A DNA stretch of 64,000 nucleotides from Gaertneriomyces semiglobifer (Eukaryota; Chytridiomycota; Chytridiomycetes; Spizellomycetales; Spizellomycetaceae). Under the pieces are notes generated by a model, which saw only the letters and a program-made list of their open reading frames with translations, did not search any database and had not been told where the DNA came from. Shown piece after piece: positions 19,981 to 32,055 of the stretch. The position numbers and the translations under genes were made by a program. Location: contig JAHLKF010000043.1 in NCBI GenBank assembly GCA_025558075.1, forward strand, positions 1-64,000, in the 5' to 3' direction. The stretch's first letter is position 1. The number at the start of each line of letters is the position of its first letter.

Positions 19981-20564
19981 TCTATTAGTTTCGAGGATCT
20001 AAGTTGCCGGTTGACATCTCTGGCCTTCAGTGTCGTTGGCGAAGATATTTGCCTATTTATAGCGTCGTTCCGGGGGTGTGACATTAAGGTTTCTGCTTCC
20101 TCATCTGGAGCTGCGTGAGACCGACATGAGTACCAGCTAGAGAAGGCCTCACAGTGCAGGTTCTCGCGGTCAAATCCCTAAGACCTCGGAAGGCAATGAT
20201 TCAGCCAACATGGCGAGAACACGCGGAAACTGACATCTTCGGCGGAAAGCGGTCGGATAACGTGAAAACAGAACGTCCTTGATGGCGTTCATGGTTGGAC
20301 AGGGAGAGAAGCTCGTTATTGAACCGTCTCGGTCATTGCAGAGGCGCCTCTTGGTGTATTCGGCCTTGCTCCTTCGATGTTGTTTTCGCAGAATGTCAAA
20401 ACAAACGCGCGCGCGATGCCGCGATTTTCGTGTCGCTCGCGAATTTGGAGCGACAATTCAAGGTCTTCGCAAGTTTTGAACGCCAGATCCCGCTGTATTT
20501 GACCCAAACGCTGCCAACTAGTGTACATAATTCTTTAATAGGCAAGCACATAGCAGAGCGGCAT
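19981..20564. promoter_or_regulatory. Divergent intergenic region
   Basis: Lies between the start of the minus-strand hypothetical gene and the + strand focadhesin-like gene. The frame of the latter is open from 20283 but has no ATG before 20565; an ATG at 20282 opens a different, short frame (MAFMVGQGEK) that could be a first exon or an upstream ORF. No clear TATA box seen. Confidence 0.4.
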
Positions 20565-23500
20565 ATGTCCGTGAATATTGGGGAGCAACGGCGCAAGCTT
20601 CAATCCGGATTTCGTACTGTCCAGGCTTCCGCTGTAGTGACGCTACATCAATGTCTCGTCAGTGGGTCCCCTTCCACGAGTACCAGGCGGAATCCTGCCT
20701 ATGAATTGCTCTGGGAAACGATATGCAGGCCTGATTCTTCAGCATTCCTTGCCGCATCGTGTGCCGACGTGATCGTGCGCTTGGTGCTAAATGGCAAGCT
20801 CGACTGGATGGATGCTTCCGATGATTTCATTAATGCCGCGACCTCAGCCTCAACAACAGCTGTTCCTTACCTTGTGCGAGGAATCGCAGACCTTCTCGTG
20901 GTGCACTTGCGAAGCATTGATGTTCGTGATTACACTTGTCCGTTCAAGCTCAGCTCTCGACGGGTACATCCTTTCATTGGTTTCGCAAAGGCCAGGCCCG
21001 ATGCCCTGCTTGACATACTGGAACAATCGAAGAGGATCGTGTCGCTCATTCCTGTGCATCAATCAATGGAGCGCCGTGCACTGCTTTCTATGCTTCATCC
21101 GTGGGTGCAATATGTGTTTGTGCAATCTGCACTGAGACGGCTGATGATACATGGAGAGTTTCAATCATTATTGCTTGACATCCTCTCCGAGTGCGCCACC
21201 GACGCTGCATCAGTTGTGTACCTCGTCCATGAAGTCCTCTCCCTGCTCGATCGTATCCCACTCGCAATGGATGACTCCGGGACAATGCACATTACCCTTT
21301 TGGAATTCGCAGTTGGTCATTTAAGCGGGTTGGAAAAAAACGAAGGGCTGAAAGTAGAAGTTTTGTATCGCTGTTTGAACCATGCCTTCGACTGTCGCCA
21401 GATAGGACGATCTGTTTTGTTTGCCCTCGCGTATGTACGGCAGTTATTGATGGAAGAGCATGTAATATTGCAAGACTGCATTGTGTCGACCAACCTGCTT
21501 GCGGCTTCCGGGTACTTATTGTTACAGACCCCTGAATATGCTGACGAGGGGGCCGTCTTGGTAGAACTCTTGTTACACATTGTCAAGTATGCAAATCTCG
21601 ACTGCCGTGGCGTACAGCAAATTCTCCCAGTTCTATTCTGTCCACTACTACAAGCCTTGAGCGAGTGCACCAATATTCGCGTGAAGAACAAGGGCTACGA
21701 TTTATTGGCGATTCTGGAACGTTCATTGGAAAAACAGGGAGATGTGCAGGTGAGAAACACAAGCAAGGATTTCAACTGAGAATTTATGTGTTTATGAAAG
21801 ACCATTTACAGTGTCAGCAACCCCATCGTGGTTGCAGTGCGGCCAGAGGCCCTTTTGGAGCGATTGTCCATAAGACACAAGACCTTCTCATGCAACGTTC
21901 ACAGAAATGGAACACATATAGCGCCATTCCTTTTCTCAACACTTTCTTGAGTTGCTCTCTGATATTTCAACCAAGTGAAGAAGTACGCCTGGCGGCACTA
22001 TCAGCTGTCGTGTCAAATGCGGAGTTATCGCCTGATGAATGTTTATCCTTGCTTCCTCTGCTACTTTACGCCCTGCGCAAAGAACGCTCTCAGCGGGTTC
22101 AAATACACATCCTCTTGAAAACACTACCGGCATTGACATCTGCGAATAACCCATTCGTCACCGCCCGAGTTCTACGCCTAGCGCAGTCCCTTTTGGGGGA
22201 TGTGCAGGCGATGGGCGCCGGGACTATTGCCAGCGTGGGGCTGCGTTGCATGTTCGAGGTCTGGAAAAGGCAACCCCGCACTTGGCACCAGTTCAAGGGG
22301 TATTTAGTAGCGTGGGCGAAGCGTCGGAGGTACGGGCGCCCCGCGAATTGGAACAGCCACGGGAAGTGGGGCGACGAGCTCGAGATGGAACTCTGTACAA
22401 CAACATGTTTCAGGTAATGTTTAGTGCTGCAGTTCAGTTTGGTCCGGATGAAGTCAACTTGAGTCAAATAGGGATGTTTGCTTGTTGAGAGGTGAAGATT
22501 GCGGCCCGGAAATTCTTCCTCATCTCTTTATATTGCTAAGCGCCCCTGAGCTGCACCCATTAAGCGCAGTGTTTGCTTTGGAGGCCCTCAATCATTGCAT
22601 CAAGTTGGACGTGACAGATCCCCGCGCAGGCAAGTCATTCCAATCGCTGAGCAAGGAACTGTTGCTAAGGATAGGTTAATAGCTTGGAATGTGTTCATGA
22701 GCAGTTACGCAACTGTGGCCACCGGCGGCGCCCACGAGGACATAATAATCCGTGTTTGTCAATTTTTTGAACTTGTGCCCCAGAGAGACGACCGTAAGCT
22801 TCACCTTTGCCTGGTTGCGTTTGCATACACGTCTCACATATGCCACAGATTCTGAGATCTATACCGCTTTCAAGGAGGACATTCTAGGGCGTCTGCACCC
22901 ACTGACCTCTCATAGTGCTCAGGCCGTGAGAGCAGCCGCCTTTGCGGCGCTGGGAAAATTTGATCCTCCCGATCTTTTTGCTTTACTTGATCAACCCCGT
23001 GTGTTGGTCGGCAGTGTTCTCTCCGAGCCTGATTACCCCGGTGGTGTATCCTTATTGCTGCCGTCTTTAATTCGACACGAGGTCAAGTATATGAGACGGG
23101 CGGTTTTCAAGGGCTTGTCAGTCGAGTCCGGCGTTAACTCTCGAGTGGACGAAAGTACCCAAGTTCACGGCGCACTAGCGCCACTACGAAGAATGATCAA
23201 AAGCACTTTGGATGAAGTACGAGGATTATGGGAGAGCGGACGCGCCTCGGTCGGCGTGCGCAGTGGTTACGCCGGTAGGAGAGGTAAAGTTGGAATGAAT
23301 GGAATTTCTGCTAACGTGAGCTTGCAGCATGTTGTTTGCTCGTACCTTCCAACACCAATGCGTCCCTCAGTGCATCCGAAATCAACGTCAAAAAGCTTCC
23401 AACTTACCGCCCACTTACCAACGCGTTGCGTGACATAACGCTTAAAGATCACATATTCGTTCGCCTGGAAGCAGTACCCACATGGATACGTTTTTGGCAA

Positions 23501-26490
23501 TCTCTGCTAGTTTGGTCATATCAACAGTCAGAGAGTGAAGAATTTGCAGTGGAGGGGATAGAGGAGAAGCAGAAGCGGTTGACGGTGGTGGAGAGAATCT
23601 TCGCGGCAGTGCATGAGGACTTGATGGTGCGTTTGAAGGAATCGAGACTGCCTTCCCTTAGCAGTAACATAGTGTTGTCCTTGACTGGTGAGAACCTAAA
23701 CAATAACGGCCTGCCATAGTGCGTGGAAGAATCTAACCTTGATCTGCAGCTCTCGAGTTGGCCGGTGTCGCTGCTGGACTTGCGGTAGCGAACGATGCGG
23801 CAGCGAAGACTGTGGACTTCCTACTTGAGGAATATGTCGATAAAGGAGCCAGTGATGCTAATTCCAATACGAATGAAGTCACTGAGAACGATGAGATTCA
23901 ATATGCAGTGCATGTTGCACTCGGACATCTTGCTAGCGCACTTCATTCTAATGACGAACAGCGTCTCTCGTCCATATACACGCAGCTCTTGGCAGGCAGC
24001 TGCAGAGTAAAAAGGTGGGTGCTAATCCCCTCCCTGGAAGTATGTTCACTGCAATAACGCAACGTTAGTACCGGCCAAGACTGGCTTCAGTTGGGTTCGA
24101 CGATCGGCCTTAGCCTCCTTTTAAAATTCTTGGTACTCGCAGTCCCAACAGGAGAGCTTACCCGTCGCTGCTTTGGCTACCTCTCGAATTTGTGTTCTAG
24201 CGACGAAGCCAGTCCGAACGCAGTACGGGGATCCCTGATTGGACTCGCCACGGTCCTTCCCGCATTGATGCAAACACGCGATCAGTTTGCGGATGGAGTG
24301 GAACGATTGATGAAAACACAGGTTGAAGTTCTGAAGTCCTTCGTGTCGGAGGAGTTGGACCTCACGGAGCAAGGCATTGCCAAATTGGAGGGAGCAACGT
24401 GGCTAACTTCCTACGCGCTTGCTGCCGGGTGGACGAGTGCTGAGGACTCGGAAACCATCGTCAATGCTCTGCACCAGGCTGTGGTGATCGCAGCGAATAA
24501 GGTTGGTTGCCAGTTCTCACACGGTTCGTAACATTGAGCTTACGCAATTCGAATTAGCGCGAGCTCGAGGCGAGCTATCCCGTTATACTCCAAAGTTATA
24601 ACCGTGCGATTCGGGCGATGGCAACCGATGCGCCTTCTGGCATTGTGACCACTCATGTCGAAAACGCTTTGCAGACGTTGACAACGGCGAGTTCATCTGT
24701 GCGCTTCGCGTACCTACTGGCGCTTTCTACTTTGGTAGGCCAGCATAACACTGGTGACCCAAACACTAGCGTAGATGCAAGCCTTCTACGCCGTGTGGTC
24801 GAAGTATTATATGACCAGCTCGTAAACGGAGAACCAAAGAGCTCTCGGATTGCCGGTTGGATCTTTGGCAAAATCGCGTCCGAAATGGTCGCCAACGAAG
24901 AAGCTCAAGCGATGGAGGACCTGATTGGACTGAGCGGTGGCGGAAGAAATATGAGAAAAGACCCACCCAACTATAATCGGCTGAATCAGGGATCCAGTTA
25001 TTTGCGAGCAGTGTTTGACAGCTTGGTGTCGGGAACCATTCATAGAGAGGTCTGTGCGAAATTGTTGGGTTGTCTCATCCATGTCGACGCTGCATTGCCG
25101 GCTGTAGATTGGAATGTCGTATTCAAAGTTGCGGAAAATATGGATGCATCGGAGGACAGCACGAGAGATCAGCGATTGTGTGATCTGTGCTTCGCACTTG
25201 CTACTATTCAGGCCGTTTACGGATCCGGGAGCGCCATCGAGTACGTTATTTCACACATTGCCACTTTGGTGCGTGAACCTACGGCGTCTCTACGAATCCT
25301 GAATCTGCCAATGGCCATCGGCGTACTCCTCAAGCTTGGTGGACTGTCAACAGAGAGCCAAAACACATATGAAGCGCGAGTGGCGGTCGCACCGAGCAAG
25401 GTCATCGAGATCTTTCAGGCGGCGGTCCACCGCGTATTCGGTGATGATGATGTTTCAAGTCGGTTACGACTGAAATTCATCCAAACGATGTCACCCTTTT
25501 TGCGGGTGCCCGTCGACGTTGCTGCGTCGCCAAGAGCAGCTTTGCTCAGATCTATGATTTTGCAAGAGCTCGTGAGTGGCCATGGCTACTTGCCTGAGGA
25601 AGTGGTAGACGAAGATGCCACTGCTGCAGTCAAGGAGTTAGCAGGTTGCGTCGCATTCGACAAGCAGGCTATCCAGGCTTTGATGACGCAGCATTTTGAT
25701 CACAACAAGGCTGCGCTAGGGTGGACTCCGAAAGGTCTTTGGTGCTTTGGCAAGCTTGTTGAGATCGCGGTGACTGAGAACAAGGAGAAACCCTGGTTGG
25801 CAGACATGTTGGCCGCGTGTATGAAACAACCCAGTCCGGCGATGGAGGCATTGCTAATGAACGTGCTGCGACAAGTGATCGCTAGCCACGGCGTGGAGCT
25901 GCAGCAAGTTGCCGTACACGCTAGTATTTCGACTATTCAAAGCATGTTATCACTGGACCCGCATGGAGAAATAGGACGATATATTGTCCGCATGCTGGAT
26001 ATTGCGCTCATGATTTGCGCGTCCTCGGACAAGGAAGCTGCCCAGCCTGTAGACGTTGTGTGGAGTCTAGCGCTTGGTGGATTGAACTGGTTATGGCTTA
26101 GCATGCAGCGCGGCGACAAGGAGCCTGTTCCAAGAGCGTTTGGTCCAGTTGCTGGCAGCGAGATTGTGCTCTGGCTAACGTCTTTGATAGCAGAGGACGA
26201 GACGACCTCTACGCGCGATCAGGTATGGTTCAAACGCACATATTGTGGCGCATCGATGCACATGGAAAGGTTAATCGGTAAAATTACGATAGATCGCAAA
26301 ACGTCTTGTCCGCCTGTTAGAGTGTACCAAATCCAAGTTGAGCCAAAGCAGTGATGGTCAAGATGCACGCGTACTGATATCCAGCGAGTGCCGCGAGGAC
26401 ATGCGTGAAATCCTATTACGTGGGCGTAATGCACGAGTCATCCGGGACATGATCGTGGAGGCATGGGCGGAGATTTGGGAAGAAAGATGA
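20565..26490 (+). CDS. Focadhesin-like HEAT-repeat protein
   Basis: A very long, helical, Leu-rich protein in several exons. The start region (MSVNIGEQRRKLQ... followed by 'VQASAVVTLHQCL' and 'YELLWETIC') matches the way focadhesins begin. Exon 1 runs to 21749, with intron 21750-21811 (GTGAGA...TTACAG) next. The C-terminal exons (24618-26490) carry the focadhesin C-terminal region, e.g. 'RIAGWIFGKIA' and 'YNRLNQGSSYLRAVFD'. The last intron runs from GTATGG at 26223 to an acceptor CCAAG, after which LSQSSDGQDARV keeps phase to the TGA at 26488. Several small introns between 21800 and 24620 are not fully resolved. In animals focadhesin stabilises the SKI (RNA helicase) complex; the same role here is inference. 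An upstream first exon from ATG 20282 is possible. Confidence 0.7.
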
Positions 26491-27657
26491 TAGATAGTGA
26501 TTTTTTGCCTTGCTGTCATGTTTTCCGCCGTCATGCTTTCTTACCGTTCTCTTATTACTCGGTAATTACTCTCATCAGAGGTTCTCATCAGAATCGGCGA
26601 TGGTGTAGACCATTCTATAGAGAAGGGACCCTTAAAAAAATAGAGGTATAAATAAAGATCGAGTGATGAGGGTGTGCGTCTGGTTTTAAAGAAAAGTGTG
26701 ATGAATGGAAAGCCCGAGTCTCCTTGACGAGCTATTAGATGTAGACTGTATACAAGAACGGAGCTTTTGGGGAGCTCAGCGCTGCGCAACTCGGGCTTGC
26801 CTAGTAGATGTTATGGACAGCCTCTCTGTTCTCCTTCCGAGAAGTGTAAACTAATCGCAAGATACTTGGCGCTGTCATCAATCGGTAAAAATTACGAGTT
26901 CCAAGTTAAACACGACGACGACTTTTGCGAACGGAGGCGGCGCGCCGTTTCAATCTCAGCTGAGCTGATGCCAAGATTAGAACACTCATCTGCGTTCACA
27001 TTCACATTCACATTCAGAATTCACATCGCAGTCATTTGCGATTACTATTACTGAATTGCTAACGAGAATGACAACTACCGAGTACGAGGCCGTGCTATGA
27101 TACTTATACATGCAATGCCAGTGAGATGCAGATGCAGATGCAGATGCAGCCATGGACTCATCATCGCAGCCATGCAATGATTGATTGGATGAATTTTGCA
27201 ACGAGAATTTAAGAGTCTTTTGCATCTCCAAAAAAAGGAGGAACGCCGCAAAACGCCCGAGTTTTGACGAACGCAAAGCAGATTCTATTTTCAAATCCGC
27301 ATTGACAGAAGTGAAGCACCTCCTCATCCATCAACACAAACGCAAACGCCAATCCACCCACCCGCAAAAAACCGCCCAAACCAAATCAGTAAACTGCCAA
27401 CGCAACAGCCTCACAAACAGGCAAAAACGCCATCGCCCTTCTGTGATTAGAAAAGGCGAACTTTAGTAACGCCCGTTTATTTAGACACTTCATGCCGTTT
27501 ATAAAAGAGCCACACGCAGTCGCTTCCCCTCTCTCACATACACACACTTACAAAGACATATATAAATACGTACCACTCTCCCGTACGCTCTCTCCGTACG
27601 CTCTCTCTCTCTCATCCCCACAGTCTCTCTCCTCCTCACAGCAGAACAAGGAACAAC
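26491..27657. other. Intergenic region with simple repeats and a pyrimidine-rich promoter
   Basis: No gene supported. 26995-27017 holds TTCACA hexamers and 27127-27150 holds (GCAGAT)n. From 27520 to 27650 the + strand is pyrimidine-rich (CTCTCTC, 'CCGTACGCTCTCT' duplicated at about 27580-27605) with ATATAAATA near 27560, directly upstream of the AN1 gene; this looks like its core promoter and 5' UTR. Confidence 0.5.
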
Positions 27658-28209
27658 ATGCAGATTACAATTCGCACTCCGTCTTCAACCATCATCACCC
27701 TGTCCCTCGACCCAACTGACACCCTGTCACATCTTCGACAAAAGCTCGCCGCCGCCATCGGTGATGCGGCAGACGCAAATAAGATGTCCCTGTACCTGAA
27801 TGCAAAGCGCCTGGACTCGACCTTGGACAACAAAACCCTTCAAGAGGCTGGATTATCCGATGGCTCCGAATTGACCGTCAGCTCTTCCGCACCGGACAAC
27901 GTTACTTCCAATGAAACCAACAACACCACCGCCACCACCACCACAACAACAACAACCGCACCGTCCTCTACTCCTACATCGCCTGCGCCCATAAAGAAGA
28001 AGTCCTCCTCCAAGTGTGCCCTTCAAAACTGCAATGACAAGATTGTCAAAATTGTAGGGACATGCCGGTATTGTCATTCCAACTTTTGCGCAAAGCATCG
28101 CTTGCCGGAAACACATGCATGTGACGAGATGCAGAGCTGCAGGCAAGCCGCTCAAGACAAGCTCGCCGGCAAACTTTTGGGAGAGAAGTGTGTGGCCAGC
28201 AAAGTGTAA
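27658..28209 (+). CDS. Ubiquitin-like plus AN1-type zinc-finger protein
   Basis: Single-exon protein of 183 residues. Residues 1-76 form a ubiquitin-like fold (MQITIRTPSS, LSDGSELTV). A Thr/Asn/Pro/Ser-rich linker follows (about 80-115), then an AN1 finger with the spacing C-x4-C-x9-C-x2-C-x4-C-x2-H-x5-H-x-C, in which 'FCAKHRLPETHAC' is characteristic. This arrangement occurs in ZFAND-type proteins that link the proteasome or p97/Cdc48 to stress responses; the exact role here is inferred. ATG 27658 follows the pyrimidine-rich leader directly and matches the first residues of a ubiquitin fold. Confidence 0.9.
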   Translation: MQITIRTPSSTIITLSLDPTDTLSHLRQKLAAAIGDAADANKMSLYLNAKRLDSTLDNKTLQEAGLSDGSELTVSSSAPDNVTSNETNNTTATTTTTTTTAPSSTPTSPAPIKKKSSSKCALQNCNDKIVKIVGTCRYCHSNFCAKHRLPETHACDEMQSCRQAAQDKLAGKLLGEKCVASKV

Positions 28210-29049
28210 ATAGTGGAGCACCCGGTCAATACAGGGCTAGGTTTATTTTTTGGGGGAGGAGGAACAACATCTATATAGAGGGCTACGCATTGAGGTGTGG
28301 AGAGGGAGAGAGAAATTAGTAGTAGCGGTGGCCACACTTGGCTGGGCGGCGCTACTGACCGGTGGGTTCGTTACAATATGTCAATGGTTTTAGTCAACGT
28401 GCCGGTACACAAATACCTTCAATCATCATTAGCATATCTTTGCACACTGCTTCTCCTGCTTGTCTTTATGTGAACGTTTACCCAGCCACCACCTCGCAAT
28501 GGATTTGTTCATCTCTTTAGCCCTCCACCGCGGAGGGTTCACCGTCGATTCCTCGCAATGTCCAGTACCACAATGTCTTTTTCCACAACTTTCAGACAAT
28601 CATTTTCCCACCGCTGCCGAAGTTCTTCACTGCCACGGACAACATGTTCCAATGGGCAGCGCGCTTTGTCGAAGAATGCAACCACGTAGCTCGTCTAAGT
28701 CAGCCCTGACACATTCAACCCAGTAGCGGCAGCAGCAGCAGCATACTTCAGCATTCTGACGCTGTGGCAACGGGTTTGCTGGCCTGCGGCAATTGGCTTT
28801 ATGTAAAGCGTTCATCACAGTTTAACAGTTCCGAATGGCACATTTGTGATATCGATATCACAACGTAACAAAATAGATCGCATCGCAGTTGATACGACTT
28901 TGAACCGACGTTTCTCCCAAAAAAGTGGATTCCACCACCATCCCTCCGCCATCAGCAGGCATCGTTTTCAGCCTGCTACTGCTGCTGTCGAAGAACAAAC
29001 AGGCGATTGTGTAAAGGCTTCTACGGTGTTGGTGACAAAAAAAGCAACA
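28210..29049. other. Intergenic region
   Basis: No gene, tRNA or strong repeat seen. A GCAGCAGCAGCA tract lies near 28727-28743. The frame of the next gene is open from 28846 but contains no ATG before 29050, so the upstream part is probably 5' UTR. Confidence 0.4.
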
Positions 29050-30593
29050 ATGAGAGGAATCACTGTGCTCGCTGGATCAAGTCATCCCGGTCTTGCGCAA
29101 AGCATCGTCGAACGACTGGGCATCAAGCTCGGTTCCTCCAAAAGTTCAAAATTCTCCAACAAAGAGTCGAATGTGGAAATAGGAGAGTCTGTTCGAGAGC
29201 AGGACGTGTATATCATACAATCGGGCTGCGGTAATGTCAACGATAACTTTATGGAACTCCTCATCATGATTGCCGCATGCAAGACTGCGAGCGCAAAGTA
29301 AGCCAGCTAAGATGTCATCCAGGCGGAAATTTGTTGGTGGCATGCATTGCTAAACGCACGACCTCGACTCACATAGAAAGGTCACAGCGGTCATCCCGTG
29401 CTTCCCGTATGCAAGGCAGCCGGAAACACCATACAAGAAGAGCGGCATTCCTGCTCCACGCATGCCACCACAGGATGTGAGCAAAATCAACAATCTATAT
29501 GATGGGCAACTTCAGGACACTAGAGGTCCTGAATCTCCATCCTCAGAAGTACCTAATGGCATTCCTACGCCGCTCTCTCCGACCAGTAAATCCTTGAGTG
29601 TCATGTCCTTCCCTGACGAAGTCCCCGCCGAAGACAATACTCCTCTCGCTACTCCAAAGGTGAAGCACCAGCGAACCGAATCCACCTCCGTTCAGGGCCT
29701 TCGGGGAATCTCTACTATCAGCCGCTCTCAGTCAAACGTGGAAGTTCACCCCCTTGTTCCACAGCTTCCCGCGACCTCAGGAGTATCAAACACTAGCGGC
29801 TACAGGCATTGGAGTGCCCGCTGCGGTACCTTGATTGCCAATATGCTTATGGCTGCCGGTATGGACGTTTCCTTATCTTTCATATGCTGAACCAGATCTC
29901 GTTAACACCCTCTTTCCAAATGTTGCACAGGCGCAGACCATATCATTACCATGGACTTGCACGATCCCCAATTTCAAGGATTCTTTGATATCCCGGTTGA
30001 CGATCTACGCGGTCAGCCTCTCATGATGAAATACATCAAAGAAAAAGTACCTGACTACAAAAAGGCTGTCATCGTGTCTCCTGACGCGGGTGGTGCGAAA
30101 CGGTAATCCGTCCTTTCTCCTGCACAAATCATTCATAGGCGCTCGCTCACGCACTTTACCATTCAGAGCCACGGCCATTGCAGACAAGCTAAATATGGAC
30201 TTTGCACTGATTCACAAAGAGCGCCGAGTCGCTGCTGGATCCGAACTCATCCTTGTCGGAGACGTCAAGGACCGCGTCTGCATCCTGATAGACGATATCG
30301 TCGACACATCATTCACGATCACGCGAGCCGCTGCGTTGCTAACTCAAAGTGGCGCAACAAGGATTTACTCGCTGATCACTCACGGCATACTTTCAGGTGA
30401 CGCAATTGAGCGCATCAAAAACTCTACCATTGATGAAGTCGTCGTGAGCAACAGCGTCCCGCAGGAAGAGCACTTGGCGAATCTGCCGGGAAGACTGACG
30501 ACGTTCGATATCTCGGGTGTGTTCGCTGAAGCCATCCGCAGAATACACAATGGCGAGAGTGTCAGCTTCCTATTCGAGCAAACACCATATTAG
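29050..30593 (+). CDS. Ribose-phosphate pyrophosphokinase (PRPP synthetase) with internal insertion
   Basis: Makes PRPP from ribose 5-phosphate and ATP for nucleotide, His and Trp synthesis in the cytosol. Starts at ATG 29050 ([10 protein letters not shown]); the first intron begins GTAAGCC after GCA-AA (near 29299) and ends ACATAG near 29377, restoring '[13 protein letters not shown]'. The catalytic-site segment '[18 protein letters not shown]' comes after an intron near 29870-29930, and the PRPP-binding loop '[10 protein letters not shown]' is near 30280. Between 'PAPRMP' and 'GYRHWSA' lies an insertion of roughly 100 Ser/Pro/Thr-rich residues (29490-29800) absent from bacterial and human enzymes but positioned like the non-homologous region of yeast Prs1. 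This suggests a Prs1-type, possibly regulatory subunit. An intron near 30100-30165 is bracketed by 'SPDAGGAKR' and 'ATAIADKL'. Confidence 0.9.
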
Positions 30594-30970
30594 TGTAGCC
30601 GTCAAAGCCATGATCCACTTCTCGTCTCTGTCCGCAAAAATACAAATAAATTCATTCCCATTTTGCAACGAGGCATACAGTGTTCGGGGGTAATCGTGCC
30701 TACAGACGACAAATTGGGGGCATAAAACAGCAAGTCCAAAAAAGCTCATTGTTCGTGTTTGGGATGATGGGAACCTCAATTGAAAATGTACAAGAAATAA
30801 CCTGTCAAAAACCTTGCTCAACCAGCCGAAAGTAAAAACCTCCAATCCAGGGTTCCCGCGAGCAAAGCTGATAGGAATTAATCCATTCCCTTTTACCGCC
30901 CCATTCTCGCTCCTATCTAAACAACCTGTTATCAACGATTCTATGATCCGTCGATCACGGCTGTAAGGAT

Positions 30971-31715
30971 CTATTGGCGGCGGCGGTTGTCGCGGTAGGT
31001 GGCACCAACAACTCCCTGAAGAGGGGCAGCAGAAACATTGACAACCTCGACGTTGGGGATGCTCTCGAATCCCATCGCCTTGAGAAGGGCCTAAGTAACG
31101 CGAAACGGCGAGCTAAACATGGATGATTAAGATGAACAGGCGAAACAAACACGGGCTTACGTTGGTGTCGGCATCGACCTCAATGGTTTCAATGGCAAGG
31201 GCGGAGACCTCAGGAACGAACTGGTCCTTACGCTCACGCTCTTCTTCCTGAAGCTTGAAGGAGATACCACGAACGGGTCCGCGCTGGATACGCTTCATCA
31301 AGTGCGTGGTGAAACCAGCAATCTTGTTCCGAAGACGCTTGGAAGCAATGATGGCAACCTCATCAGCGATCTTCTTGTTGGTTTGGAAGTCGAGAGTGAG
31401 GCGAGGGTAGTACTTCTCGATGATGACCCTAGCGGCCTTCTTCACGGTCTTGGTACGCACACGACCCTACAATTGCGGGGTTGGTCAGACCGGCTCCGTT
31501 CTGGTTCCTTCCAAATCTATCCCCCACATCAACATAAACTCTGCCGTCTCTATGCCTTCACAAAAGAACTGCTACATCTCATCATTTTTCATTCCTACAT
31601 TGGAAAAACCGTCCGCACGTCCTCATCCTCCAAATGCATCCTCTAACCACTCTGGCTCCCTGACATCCAGACCATCCATCGTCCCCTCCGACAGCAACCC
31701 ACCCATACATACCAT
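30971..31715 (-). CDS. RPS17: 40S ribosomal protein eS17
   Basis: Three exons, phase-checked: 31713-31715 (only the ATG), 31161-31466 and 30971-31090, giving about 142 residues. The protein continues as [23 protein letters not shown] and '[21 protein letters not shown]', typical of eS17, which sits in the small-subunit head/beak region. The first intron is 246 bp (GTATGT...TTGTAG) and directly follows the start codon, as in the yeast RPS17 genes; the second is 70 bp (GTAAGC...CTTAG). The tail ends RDNRRRQ. The upstream 31716-32055 is a divergent promoter shared with the Myb-like gene. 30594-30970 is the convergent 3' region and shows nothing. Confidence 0.95.
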
Positions 31716-32055
31716 CTTGCTTCAACTTTCGCTGGTGACGGGTATTGGTTCTGCGTCGCAAAAGGGAGGAAAAACTAAAACTTCGCAAAATGCAATGGCC
31801 TCCGAACTTTTCTTCATCCGCGCGTCGCGTAAGCAAATTAGGGCTTTGCCCCCACCGCGTCCTATTTTTACCCCGTTCGTCGCACTTAACGAGGCCTTTT
31901 CCCACTTATTATACATCATTCATTCATCCACGCCTCCACCTTGCGAACGAACGACGAATAGACCTTGTCAGTCAGATATCACGAAAGGGAACAGGGGTCA
32001 ACGGGTAGAAGGAGAGTGAAAAAGAAGGAAAGGCACACGGACAACTCGCGAAGAA
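31716..32055. promoter_or_regulatory. Divergent promoter between RPS17 and the Myb-like gene
   Basis: 340 bp separate the two start codons. No ORF is credible here. Short T-rich runs and a GCAAAATGCAATGG patch are visible, but I cannot name a specific binding site with confidence. Confidence 0.4.
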
